Below, one piece after another: positions 50,374 through 58,542 of a stretch of 64,000 bases of DNA. Source of the stretch: Variovorax paradoxus B4 (GTDB taxonomy: Bacteria; Pseudomonadota; Gammaproteobacteria; Burkholderiales; Burkholderiaceae_C); assembly GCF_000463015.1 (NCBI RefSeq), contig NC_022247.1, positions 4,278,001-4,342,000 of the forward strand, read 5' to 3'. Under the pieces are notes generated by a model. It was not told where the DNA came from, made no database searches, and saw only the letters and a program-made list of their open reading frames with translations. Position 1 is the first letter of the stretch; each line of letters opens with the position of its first letter. The position numbers were made by a program, and so were the translations under genes.

Positions 50374-51267
50374 TCAAACGCCCTTGTTGTTCGGGTTCTT
50401 GTAGGCCTCGCGCACGGCGTCGGACATCGGGAAGTTGAGGTTCACGTTGCGCGGCGGAATGGGCGCCATGAACCACTTCGCATAGAGCTTGTCGATGGCG
50501 CCCGACTTCATCATCTCGGTCACGGCCTGGTCGACGACGGCCTTGAACTCGGGGTCGTCCTTGCGCATCATGATGCCGTAGGGCTCCTGGCGCAGCACGT
50601 CCTTCAGCAGCTTGTAGTCGGAGGCGTTGGGCTGGTTGGCGATGAGGCCGGCCAGCTGCACGTCGTCCAGCACGTAGGCCACGGCACGGTCGCTTGCGAG
50701 CAGCAGGAAGGCATCGGCCGTGTCCTTGCCCGCGATCTCCTGCACCTCGATGTTCTCGGTCTTTCGGAAGCCGCGCAGCAGCTGCATCGACGTGCTGCCG
50801 GCCACCGTGGCCACGGTCTTGCCCTGCAGGTCGGCGATCGAGTTGATGCCCGAGTTCTTCTTCACCGCAGCGGTGATGTTGGTGACGAAATGGCTCGGCG
50901 CGAAGTCGACCTGCTGCTGGCGCTGCACGGTGTTGGTGGTGGTCGCGCAGTCGAGGTCGACCGTGCCGTTCTGCACCAGCGGAATGCGGTTGGTCGAGTT
51001 GAGCAGCGTGTAGCGCACCTCGATCTTCGAAAGGCCGAGCTTGGCCTTGATGGCGTCCACCACCTTCAGGCAGATTTCGTTGGTGAAGCCGATGGGTGCG
51101 CTCTCGGCGCCGGTCTTGTAGGAGAACGGAATCTGCGTGTCGCGGCTGCCGATCTGCACGGTGCCGCTTTCCTTGATCTTGCGCAGCGTGGGGCTCTCCT
51201 GCGCGGCCGCGGCGCCGCAGATCAACGCAACGCTGGCACCCAGCGCGAGGGACAGTTTGAAGTTCAT
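50374..51267 (-). CDS. Periplasmic amino-acid-type substrate-binding protein (orphan)
   Basis: 297 residues, signal peptide (MNFKLSLALGASVALICGAA). SBP family 3 features as in glutamate/aspartate-binding GltI: GTVQIGSRDTQIPFSYKT, GFTNEICLKVVDAIKAKLG and NGTVDLDCATTTNT. AAGGAA precedes the ATG at 51267; an upstream in-frame start is rejected because the signal peptide begins here. No ABC permease or ATPase lies in the window, so it must share one elsewhere. Divergent from a LysR gene with a strong inverted repeat between. Confidence 0.88.
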   Translation of the reverse strand: MNFKLSLALGASVALICGAAAAQESPTLRKIKESGTVQIGSRDTQIPFSYKTGAESAPIGFTNEICLKVVDAIKAKLGLSKIEVRYTLLNSTNRIPLVQNGTVDLDCATTTNTVQRQQQVDFAPSHFVTNITAAVKKNSGINSIADLQGKTVATVAGSTSMQLLRGFRKTENIEVQEIAGKDTADAFLLLASDRAVAYVLDDVQLAGLIANQPNASDYKLLKDVLRQEPYGIMMRKDDPEFKAVVDQAVTEMMKSGAIDKLYAKWFMAPIPPRNVNLNFPMSDAVREAYKNPNNKGV

Positions 51268-51350
51268 GGAATGTTCCTTTGAAGAAGAGGCAGGGGGCGA
51301 CACGGGCGCATCTTCGGCTCGGCTTCAAATTTCTAAAAGCGATTTTTTGT

Positions 51351-51381
51351 GATTGAATAAGATGAATAAAAGTATTCAATC
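51351..51381. promoter_or_regulatory. LysR-type operator, perfect 9-bp inverted repeat
   Basis: GATTGAATA (51351-51359) and TATTCAATC (51373-51381) form a perfect inverted repeat with a 13-bp spacer in the divergent 132-bp gap between the binding-protein gene and the LysR gene. It ends 18 bp before the LysR start, consistent with autorepression and activation of the opposite operon. Confidence 0.7.
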
Positions 51382-51399
51382 CAAGGGGCGTGCACCGTG

Positions 51400-52320
51400 A
51401 TGACCTTCAAGCAGCTCGAGGCCCTGTACTGGATCGCCAAGCTGGGCGGCTTCGCACAGGCGGCCAACCAGCTTCATACCTCGCAGTCGGCCGTGTCCAA
51501 GCGGGTGCATGAACTCGAGCTGCTGTTCGAGACCGAGCTGTTCGACCGCAGCCAGCGCACCGCGCGGCTCACCGAGAAGGGCGAGGAGATGTTCGTGCTC
51601 GCGTCCCGGCTGCTCGAGCAGCGCGATGCCGCGGTCGAGCAGTTCAGCAAGCCGGGCGTGGTGGAGCGGCGGCTGCGCATCGGCGTCACCGAGCTCACTG
51701 CGATGACATGGCTGCCGCGGCTGGTGGGCGTGATCCAGCGGCACTATCCCAAGGTCATCCTCGAGCCCGACGTGGACGACAGCCTGCAGCTGCGCGACAA
51801 GCTGCTGGCCGACGAGCTCGACCTGGTGATCGTGCCCGACACCTTTGCCGATTCGCGCATGCAGAGCAAGGCCATCGGCGAAGTGAAGAGCGCCTGGATG
51901 TGCAAGCCCGGCGTGGTGCGGGCCACGGGCGCCATGCGGCTGCACGAGCTCGCGCGCCACCGCATGCTGGTGCAAGGCAAGAACTCGGGCACCGGCCGCG
52001 CCTACGACGCCTGGATGAAGGACCAGGGCGTGCAGCCCGCCGACACCATCGTGGTGAGCAACCTCGTGGCGTTGACCGGGCTCACGGTGTCGGGCCTGGG
52101 CGTGAGCTACCTTCCGCGCCAGTGCCTGGACCCGCTGGTTTCGGCCGGCATGCTCGCGGTGATCGACGTGGTGCCCGCGCTGCCGGTGGTGCGCTACGTG
52201 GCCATGCACAAGGGCGAGCACCGCAGCGCGCTGACCTCCTCCATCGTGATGCTGGCGCAGGAATGCTGCGATTTCACGCGCATGTTCCAGGCGCAAGCCG
52301 ACGAAGAGCCCGCAAAATGA
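51400..52320 (+). CDS. LysR-family regulator of the PLP enzyme/binding protein pair
   Basis: 306 residues. Helix-turn-helix FKQLEALYWIAKLGGFAQAA, then SQSAVSKRVHELE; effector domain from about residue 93 (RLRIGVTELTAMTWLP) with YLPRQCLDPLVSAG. ATG 51400; a GTG one codon earlier is possible. Divergent from the operon at 49070-51267 across an inverted-repeat operator. Its stop overlaps the SET-domain gene start. Confidence 0.9.
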   Translation: MTFKQLEALYWIAKLGGFAQAANQLHTSQSAVSKRVHELELLFETELFDRSQRTARLTEKGEEMFVLASRLLEQRDAAVEQFSKPGVVERRLRIGVTELTAMTWLPRLVGVIQRHYPKVILEPDVDDSLQLRDKLLADELDLVIVPDTFADSRMQSKAIGEVKSAWMCKPGVVRATGAMRLHELARHRMLVQGKNSGTGRAYDAWMKDQGVQPADTIVVSNLVALTGLTVSGLGVSYLPRQCLDPLVSAGMLAVIDVVPALPVVRYVAMHKGEHRSALTSSIVMLAQECCDFTRMFQAQADEEPAK

Positions 52321-52823
52321 GCGCGTCTCCAATCCTTTTTGTTCTCCCGCACATGAAACCCCGCAAGCAAACCTCGTCCACGCCTCATATCCGGGTCGCG
52401 CCCAGCGGGGTGCACGGGCTCGGCGCGTTCGCGACGTGCGACCTCCCGGCAGAGGCGTTCCTCGGCCTCTACGAAGGCCGGCGCTACACGCAGCAGGAGA
52501 TCGCCGCCAGAACGTGGAACGACCAGCTCACCTACCTGTTCACGCTCTCCAACCAGGAAACGATCGACGGCGCCAAGGGCGGCAACGGCACGCGCCACCT
52601 GAACCACGCCTGCGACCCCAACTGCGAAGCGGTCGAGGAGTACGACGACGCGGGCGAACTGCTGCTCAAGTTCCAGACCCTCGTGGCGGTGGACGCGGGC
52701 GACGAGTTGTTCATCGACTATTCCCTGACCGCGGACGACGGTTCGACCGCCGAGAAATACCCCTGCCACTGCGGCTCGCCGAACTGCCGCGGAACGATGC
52801 TGGCTCCGGTGGACGCGGATTGA
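52317..52823 (+). CDS. SET-domain protein (putative protein lysine methyltransferase)
   Basis: 168 residues with a SET domain: HIRVAPSGVHGLGAFATCDL (SAM-binding GxG start), RHLNHACDPNCEAVEEY (the NHxCxPN pseudoknot motif), ELFIDYSL and a post-SET zinc-like tail with CHCGSPNCRGTM. SET enzymes methylate lysine side chains; in bacteria some act on host or own DNA-binding proteins, others are uncharacterised. The start overlaps the LysR stop by 4 bp (ATGA); a later ATG at 52353 would still keep the full domain. Target protein unknown. Confidence 0.82.
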   Translation: MSASPILFVLPHMKPRKQTSSTPHIRVAPSGVHGLGAFATCDLPAEAFLGLYEGRRYTQQEIAARTWNDQLTYLFTLSNQETIDGAKGGNGTRHLNHACDPNCEAVEEYDDAGELLLKFQTLVAVDAGDELFIDYSLTADDGSTAEKYPCHCGSPNCRGTMLAPVDAD

Positions 52824-52845
52824 GCACCTACCGAAAAGGCGCCTG

Positions 52846-53679
52846 CTAGAGCATGTCGCCTGCAGAGATCGAGGGCGTCTGGGCGATGCGCTCCGAGATC
52901 ACGCGGCAGGATTCCAGCAAGGGCGCGACATAGCTCTGCAGCGGATCTTCCTTCTGGCGGAACACAAGCGTGCTGACACTGATCGCTGCCACCGGCACAC
53001 CGCCCGCGCCGCGGATGACGGCCCCGAAGCAGCAGATGCCGGGTTCGTTTTCCTCGTTGTCCACCGCCCAGCCACGCTCGCGGGCCTCGCGGATCAGCGC
53101 GCGCAACTGCGCCGGGTCGACCGGCGTGTTGGCGGTGTAGCGCGGCATCGGCAGGTCCTTGAGCAGTTTCTTGACCGCGCTGTCGTCGAGTGCTGCCAGG
53201 TAGGCCTTGCCGACTGCCGTCGAGTGCAGGGACACGCTGGTGCCGATGCGCGAGGCCATGCGCACCGCACTCGGGCTCTCGAGCTTCTCGATGTAGACCA
53301 TGCTCGTGCCGTTGGGCACGGCCAGGTGCACCGTCTCGCCGGTGATGTCGCGCAGGCGCTTGAGTTCGTCCACCGCCGCCAGGCGCAGCTCGGAGCGGCC
53401 CCAGCTGCGACTCGCCAGCTGGATCAGGCGCGGCCCCAGCGCGAAGGTGGCGCCAGGCGCCTGCTCCACCAGCAGGCGCTCGGCCACCAAGGCAGCAACG
53501 ATGCGATGCACCGTGGGCCGCGGAAAGCCGGTCGCGCGCATCAGCGCCGCAATGTTCATCGGCTCTTGCGCATCCGCCACCAGTTGCAGCACCTGCATGA
53601 ACTTGGAGAACGCAGCCGTGCCCGCCACTTGCGGCTTCACGGGCGCCGGCGCGGCGCGGGAACTGGACGATGCGGGCAT
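52846..53679 (-). CDS. IclR-family transcriptional regulator
   Basis: 277 residues. Winged helix with MNIAALMRATGFPRPTVHRI and an IclR effector domain (GETVHLAVPNGTSMVYIEKL, HSTAVGKAYLAALDD, CFGAVIRGAGGVPVAAISV). It lies at the end of the minus-strand operon 53782-56819, 102 bp after the last SDR stop, and most likely regulates it; TCCA/TGGA repeats over the cupin promoter are candidate sites. ATG 53679; the adjacent TTG is less likely. Confidence 0.9.
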   Translation of the reverse strand: MPASSSSRAAPAPVKPQVAGTAAFSKFMQVLQLVADAQEPMNIAALMRATGFPRPTVHRIVAALVAERLLVEQAPGATFALGPRLIQLASRSWGRSELRLAAVDELKRLRDITGETVHLAVPNGTSMVYIEKLESPSAVRMASRIGTSVSLHSTAVGKAYLAALDDSAVKKLLKDLPMPRYTANTPVDPAQLRALIREARERGWAVDNEENEPGICCFGAVIRGAGGVPVAAISVSTLVFRQKEDPLQSYVAPLLESCRVISERIAQTPSISAGDML

Positions 53680-53781
53680 CAAACGACGATCGGAAGGAGA
53701 TTGGGCTCGGGTGGTGGCTCTCGATTATCCCCACGAACGCCACGCGCCCTGCGACCTTCGGGCCGTATCGCCGAGCCGCGC

Positions 53782-54501
53782 TCAGCTCACCATATAGCCA
53801 CCGTCGACCGGCAGGATCACCCCGGTCATGAAGGCCGCGGCCGGCGTGCACAGGAACATCGCGGCGCGCGCCACGTCGTCCGGCGTGCCCCAGCGGCCCA
53901 TGGGCGTGCGCGCCAGGATGGGACCGGCGCGCGCCGGGTCGTCCTGCAGCGCCTGCGTCAGCGGCGTCGCAATCCAGCCCGGCGCCACCGCGTTGACACG
54001 GATGCCATCGGCCGCATAGGCGATCGCCAGCGACTTGGTGAGTTGCGCTACGCCACCCTTGCTGGCCGCATAGCCGGGCACCAGGCCGCCGCCGAAAAAG
54101 CTCAGCATCGAGGCCGTGTTGACGATGCAGCCCCCGCCGGCCTTGAGCCGTTCGCGCGTCGCGGTGCACACCCGCATGGTGCCGGTGAGGTTCACCGCGA
54201 GCACCTTCTCGAAGACTTCGAGGTCATGCTCGGCGCCGCGCTGGATGATGCCGGCGCAGTTGAAGACAATGTCGAGCCGGTCGATGCCTGCCAGCGCAGC
54301 GTCGAGGCTTTGCGCCGATGTCACGTCGGCCTCCTTCACCTCGACGGCGGCGCCCAGCGTGCCGTCGCCCTTGCCCAGCCCGATGGCGGTGACCCGGGCA
54401 CCCAACGCAGCCAGGTGGTTGGCGATGACGGCGCCGATGCCCTGGGTCGCACCGCTGACCAGCGCGCGCTTGCCATTGAAGAGTCCTGCTTGATAAGTCA
54501 T
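53782..54501 (-). CDS. SDR-family oxidoreductase
   Basis: 239 residues. SGATQGIG cofactor loop, NCAG in VFNCAGIIQRG, Ser in NTASMLSFFGGG and YAASK. C-terminus MTGVILPVDGGYMVS. The SDR closely follows a Bug binding protein in the same direction. Substrate unknown; with the other SDR of this operon it may interconvert hydroxy and keto groups of an imported organic acid. Confidence 0.88.
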   Translation of the reverse strand: MTYQAGLFNGKRALVSGATQGIGAVIANHLAALGARVTAIGLGKGDGTLGAAVEVKEADVTSAQSLDAALAGIDRLDIVFNCAGIIQRGAEHDLEVFEKVLAVNLTGTMRVCTATRERLKAGGGCIVNTASMLSFFGGGLVPGYAASKGGVAQLTKSLAIAYAADGIRVNAVAPGWIATPLTQALQDDPARAGPILARTPMGRWGTPDDVARAAMFLCTPAAAFMTGVILPVDGGYMVS

Positions 54502-54514
54502 GGCGTCGGCATTC

Positions 54515-55498
54515 TCAGTTCTTGATGTCCAGCTTGCCCATCAGCGCCTTGAAGTAGGCGTTGTCCTTGGCCATGTTGGCCTTGAAGGCCACGTCGTCGG
54601 CATACGAGAAGCCCAGGTTCTGCTTGTCCAGCACCTCGCGGAAGGCCGGCTCGTTGGCAGCCTTCTGGCTCAGGTTCTTCAGGTAGGCCACGACTTCCGG
54701 CGGCGTGTTCTTCGGCGCCGCAATGCCCCGCCAGGTACCGATGACCAGATCGATGCCGCGCTCCTTCAGGGTCGGCACCTTGTCGAAGCCCTTGACGCGC
54801 TGCTCGGCCATCACCGCCAGCGTCTTGAGTTTGCCGGCCTGCACGTAGGTGGTGACCTCGGCGGGGCTCACTGCGACGGCGTCGATGTGGCCACCCAGCA
54901 GCGCCAGCACGGCCGGGCCGGCGCCCTGGAACGGCGTGTGGTTGAACCTGGCACCGGTCTTGTCTTCCAGCGCGGCGGCGGCGAGATGCCAGATGGAGCC
55001 GTTGCCGGCATTGCCCATGCTCAGCTTGCCGCTGTCCTTCCTGGCCGCGGCAAGGAATTCCTCGACGGTGTTCCACGGCGCATCCGCGCGCACGGTGATG
55101 GCGGACTGGTCCGCGTTCAGGCGGACGATGGGCGTCAGGTCCTTATAGGTGAACTTCGCCAGGCCCATGTGCGGCAGCGTGGTGAGTTCCACCGTGACGA
55201 CCGCCAGGCGGTAGCCGTCGGGCCTGGCATTGACCACGTCCTGCCAGCCGATCGCGCCGCTGGCGCCCGGCTTGTTGACGATGATCATGCTCTGCGGCAT
55301 GTGCTTGCGGGTGGCATCGGCAAAGGCACGCGCCAGGGCATCGGTGCCGCCGCCCGGCTGGAAGGGCACCACCAGTTCTATGGGCTTGCTGGGGAATCCT
55401 GCCGGTTGGGCCGATGCGGTGCCGGCAACCAGCACAGCCGCGGCGGGCAGCAACGAAAGCACCGCCAGGCGGCGCAGGTTGCGGGCGAATCGAATCAT
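54515..55498 (-). CDS. Bug-family (TTT) periplasmic substrate-binding protein
   Basis: 327 residues with signal peptide (cleavage near ASAQ). FPSKPIELVVPFQPGGGTDA, IIVNKPGASGAIGWQDV and NARPDGYRLA are typical Bug stretches. The acceptor groove residues between AGNGSIWHLA and FQGAGPAV define ligand choice but cannot be decoded here. No TctAB permease in the window. ATG at 55498 with GGAGA upstream on the minus strand. Confidence 0.87.
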   Translation of the reverse strand: MIRFARNLRRLAVLSLLPAAAVLVAGTASAQPAGFPSKPIELVVPFQPGGGTDALARAFADATRKHMPQSMIIVNKPGASGAIGWQDVVNARPDGYRLAVVTVELTTLPHMGLAKFTYKDLTPIVRLNADQSAITVRADAPWNTVEEFLAAARKDSGKLSMGNAGNGSIWHLAAAALEDKTGARFNHTPFQGAGPAVLALLGGHIDAVAVSPAEVTTYVQAGKLKTLAVMAEQRVKGFDKVPTLKERGIDLVIGTWRGIAAPKNTPPEVVAYLKNLSQKAANEPAFREVLDKQNLGFSYADDVAFKANMAKDNAYFKALMGKLDIKN

Positions 55499-55554
55499 GG
55501 AATGTCTCCGTGAGGTGAAAGAGATGAAGAAGGAAAAAGGGGGAGCGCAACGAC

Positions 55555-56274
55555 TCAGTAAGTCGCGCGCCCGCCCGAAAGGTCGAACACCGCGCCGGTG
55601 TTGAAGCTGCACGATCCCGAGCAAAGCCAGGCCACCATTTCGGCCACTTCGCTGCTTTCTCCCAGCCGCTGCATGGGGCTCTTGTCGATCATGGTCTGGA
55701 CATGGGCGGGCGACATCTGTTCCAGGATGGACGTGCGCACGGCGGCCGGCGCGATCGCATTCACAAGGACGCCGGTGCCCGCCAGTTCCTTGCCGAGCGA
55801 CTTGGTCAATGCCAGCACGCCCGCCTTGGCCGAGCTGTAGGCGGAGGCGTTGGGCGTGCCTTCCTTGCCGGCCAGCGAGGCGATGTTGACGATGCGCCCT
55901 GCCCCGGCCTGGCGCAGATGGGGCACCAGCGCGCGGCAGACGTGAAAAGTGCCAACGAGGTTGACATCGACGATGCGGCGCCACGTCTTCGGGTCGTACT
56001 CGGCCAACGGCACGGTCGGGCCGGCAAAGCCGGCGCTGTTCACGACGAAGTCGATGCGGCCGAAACGGGCCGCGGTTTCGCGGGCCGCGCCCTCGACGCT
56101 GGCCAGGTCGCTCACGTCGACGCGCCAGGCGTCGTCGCTTGCAGCAGGCTCGGCCAGGTCCCACACGGCGGCACGCGCTCCGCTTTCTCGCAGGCGTTGG
56201 ACGACCTCCGCGCCGATACCGCTGGCGCCGCCGGTCACGACACCGGCTCGGCCCGCGAAGTCGTAGCGGGCCAT
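55555..56274 (-). CDS. SDR-family oxidoreductase
   Basis: 239 residues. TGGASGIG, NSAGFAG, catalytic Ser in NIASLAGKEG, YSSAK (YxxxK) and FNTGAVFDLSGGRATY at the C-terminus. ATG 56274 gives the normal SDR start MARYDFAGRAG; an ATG at 56295 would overlap the cupin stop (ATGA) and add seven residues. Third-from-last gene of the cupin operon. Confidence 0.88.
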   Translation of the reverse strand: MARYDFAGRAGVVTGGASGIGAEVVQRLRESGARAAVWDLAEPAASDDAWRVDVSDLASVEGAARETAARFGRIDFVVNSAGFAGPTVPLAEYDPKTWRRIVDVNLVGTFHVCRALVPHLRQAGAGRIVNIASLAGKEGTPNASAYSSAKAGVLALTKSLGKELAGTGVLVNAIAPAAVRTSILEQMSPAHVQTMIDKSPMQRLGESSEVAEMVAWLCSGSCSFNTGAVFDLSGGRATY

Positions 56275-56291
56275 TGCAAGGCGCCCGCTGG

Positions 56292-56819
56292 TCATCGAAT
56301 GAACTGCTTGACGTAGTCCGCACCCAGGCCGACGGCATCGAAGTGCTTGCGGCACATGTCGATCTTGGTGAACACGTCCTCGTAGCCAATGCCCTTGCCC
56401 CAGGGATCGGTGTAGTACATGACGCCGTTGACCTGGAAGTACGTGATCATTTCCTCGACGTCTTCGGGCACGTAGAGCGTGTGCGTTTCGCCCGGCGGCT
56501 CGAAGACGTAGCTGCCCTCGGTGGCTTCCCAGTCATGCTCGAGGTAGCGCCAACGGCCCTTCAGCACGAAGCCGTGCACCGCCTGCGGATGGCGATGGCG
56601 GCTCAGCACCCCCGACTTGCGCACGCGCAGCAGATTCATCCAGTAGCCCTGGCTCGCATTCAGGCACAGCGGACGGAACCACACGTTCTCGGCCTGCGGC
56701 ACCCACAGCCGCTCGTCCGTCGGAATGGCGTGGGGCACCACGATCTCGGGCAGTGCATCCGGTGGGTTCGGGTACTGGTAAGGGGTCTTCGGATTCGAGT
56801 CGGAATCGTCGAGCGGCAT
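56292..56819 (-). CDS. Cupin-fold protein, 2,4'-dihydroxyacetophenone dioxygenase-like
   Basis: 175 residues. Cupin motif with metal ligands in SGVLSRHRHPQAVHGFVLKG and the later GETHTLYV. Overall (LPEIVVPHAIPTDERLWVPQ, QVNGVMYY) it resembles the DAD/anti-sigma ChrR-like cupins annotated as 2,4'-dihydroxyacetophenone dioxygenase, which cleave C-C bonds with Fe. First gene of the operon and divergent from the NCS1 permease; candidate IclR sites overlap its promoter. Enzyme activity is an analogy, not shown. Confidence 0.75.
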   Translation of the reverse strand: MPLDDSDSNPKTPYQYPNPPDALPEIVVPHAIPTDERLWVPQAENVWFRPLCLNASQGYWMNLLRVRKSGVLSRHRHPQAVHGFVLKGRWRYLEHDWEATEGSYVFEPPGETHTLYVPEDVEEMITYFQVNGVMYYTDPWGKGIGYEDVFTKIDMCRKHFDAVGLGADYVKQFIR

Positions 56820-56825
56820 GGGAGT

Positions 56826-56858
56826 TGTCCATATTGTGGATGTATGTCCATATTATAG
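56826..56858. promoter_or_regulatory. TCCA/TGGA repeats upstream of the cupin operon
   Basis: TGTCCATATT occurs twice (56827-56836 and 56846-56855). The region reads TCCA-5-TGGA-6-TCCA (56828-56850), interlocking inverted and direct repeats directly upstream of the cupin ATG at 56819. IclR proteins often bind such repeats; the IclR gene of this operon is the likely ligand. Confidence 0.5.
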
Positions 56859-56928
56859 ATTTCACCGCTTGGCGGTACCTCAGGGAATCTACGGATATAT
56901 GAATTGCCGGATGGACTTGATTGCACAC

Positions 56929-56948
56929 CGTTTTTGTATACAAATAAC
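56929..56948. promoter_or_regulatory. TGTATACA operator upstream of the NCS1 permease
   Basis: TTTTTGTATACAAATAA with core TGTATACA at 56935-56942, 80 bp before the permease ATG. The core is identical to the sites at puuD and uraH/gntR; flanks here are T- and A-rich rather than GTG/CAG. Confidence 0.6.
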
Positions 56949-57021
56949 GCACCCGATACCCGGCGCCGAATTTGCGTTGGAAAGCGGTCCCTCAACCCAC
57001 CATTCGCACGAGGAAAGACCC

Positions 57022-58515
57022 ATGAGCACAGTCGTCAGCCAGGCCCCCGCGGGGGCGAGCGAAGCCGGCCATGCGCCGCATGCTGAATCCAACGCGCTGA
57101 TCAAGCCCGGCTACCACCCGCGGCTGACCAACGAAGACCTTGCCCCGCTCAGGAAGCAGACCTGGGGCCAATACAACATCTTCGCGTTCTGGATGTCCGA
57201 CGTGCACAGCGTGGGCGGCTACATCACGGCCGGCAGCCTGTTCGCGCTGGGCCTGTCGAGCTGGCAGGTGCTGGTGTCGCTCCTGGTCGGCATCGTCATC
57301 GTCCAGTTCTTCTGCAACCTGGTGGCCAAGCCGAGCCAGGTCACGGGCGTGCCCTACCCCGTGGTGTGCCGCGCCTCGTTCGGCGTGCTGGGCGCCAACA
57401 TCCCGGCCATCATCCGCGGGCTGATCGCGGTGGCCTGGTACGGCGTGCAGACCTATCTCGCCTCGGCCGCCTTCATGGTGCTGGCGCTGCACATGTTCCC
57501 GAACCTCGCGCCGTATGCCGACGTGGCGCAGCATGGCTTCGTGGGCCTGTCGACGCTGGGCTGGGTGGCGTTCATGATCATGTGGGTGCTGCAGGCCTTC
57601 GTGTTCTGGCACGGCATGGAAGCGATCCGCAAGTTCATCGACTGGGCCGGGCCGGCCGTGCACGTGGTCATGACCGTGCTCTGCGGCTGGCTGGTGTGGA
57701 AGGCCGGCTGGAGCAACATCGACCTGAACCTGGGCGGCATCAAGTTCCAGGGCTGGGACGCGCTGCCGGTGATGCTCTCGGCCATTGCGCTGGTGGTGAG
57801 CTACTTCAGCGGCCCGATGCTCAACTTCGGCGACTTCTCGCGCTACGGCAAGAGCTTCGACGCGGTGAAGAAGGGCAACTTCTGGGGCCTGCCGATCAAC
57901 TTCGTGTTCTTCTCGCTGCTGACGGTGATCACCACCGCCGCCACGCTGCCGGTGTTCGGCGAGCTGATCACCGATCCGGTGCACACCGTGGGCAAGATCG
58001 ACAGCACCACCGCCGTGGTGCTGGGCGCGCTGACCTTCATGATCGCGACCATCGGCATCAACATCGTCGCCAACTTCGTCTCGCCGGCCTTCGACTTCTC
58101 GAACGTGGCGCCGCAGCACATCAGCTGGCGCACGGGCGGCATGATCGCCGCGGTGGGTTCGGTGTTCCTCACGCCGTGGAACCTCTACAACAGCCCCGAA
58201 GTCATCCACTACACGCTCGACGTGCTGGGCTCGTTCATCGGGCCGCTGTTCGGTATCCTGATTGCCGACTACTACATCGTGCGCAGGCAGCGCATCGACG
58301 TGGACGCGCTCTACACCATGAGCACCAAGGGCGAGTACTGGTACAGCGGCGGCTACAACCCGAAAGCGATCCAGGCGCTGATCCCCTCCGCCCTGGTGCC
58401 GATCCTTTGCGTGATGGTGCCGGTGCTGCGCGGTGGCGCGAACTATGCATGGTTCATCGGCATGGGTCTGGGCTTCGTCCTGTACGTGCTCCTGAACCGC
58501 AACAACAAGACTTGA
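57022..58515 (+). CDS. NCS1-family nucleobase/allantoin permease
   Basis: 497 residues, about 12 membrane helices. NEDLAPLRKQTWGQYNIFAF, GVPYPVVCRASFGVLGANIP, PMLNFGDFSRY and SPAFDFSNVAP are signatures of nucleobase:cation symporter-1 proteins (uracil, hydantoin, allantoin; Mhp1/PucI relatives). Co-oriented with the racemase and GntR genes, which favours allantoin or a purine base as cargo. ATG 57022 follows GAGGAAAG; longer in-frame versions would cover the operator. Confidence 0.9.
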   Translation: MSTVVSQAPAGASEAGHAPHAESNALIKPGYHPRLTNEDLAPLRKQTWGQYNIFAFWMSDVHSVGGYITAGSLFALGLSSWQVLVSLLVGIVIVQFFCNLVAKPSQVTGVPYPVVCRASFGVLGANIPAIIRGLIAVAWYGVQTYLASAAFMVLALHMFPNLAPYADVAQHGFVGLSTLGWVAFMIMWVLQAFVFWHGMEAIRKFIDWAGPAVHVVMTVLCGWLVWKAGWSNIDLNLGGIKFQGWDALPVMLSAIALVVSYFSGPMLNFGDFSRYGKSFDAVKKGNFWGLPINFVFFSLLTVITTAATLPVFGELITDPVHTVGKIDSTTAVVLGALTFMIATIGINIVANFVSPAFDFSNVAPQHISWRTGGMIAAVGSVFLTPWNLYNSPEVIHYTLDVLGSFIGPLFGILIADYYIVRRQRIDVDALYTMSTKGEYWYSGGYNPKAIQALIPSALVPILCVMVPVLRGGANYAWFIGMGLGFVLYVLLNRNNKT

Positions 58516-58542
58516 AATACCGAAAAGAGAAAGGGCCGCGCC

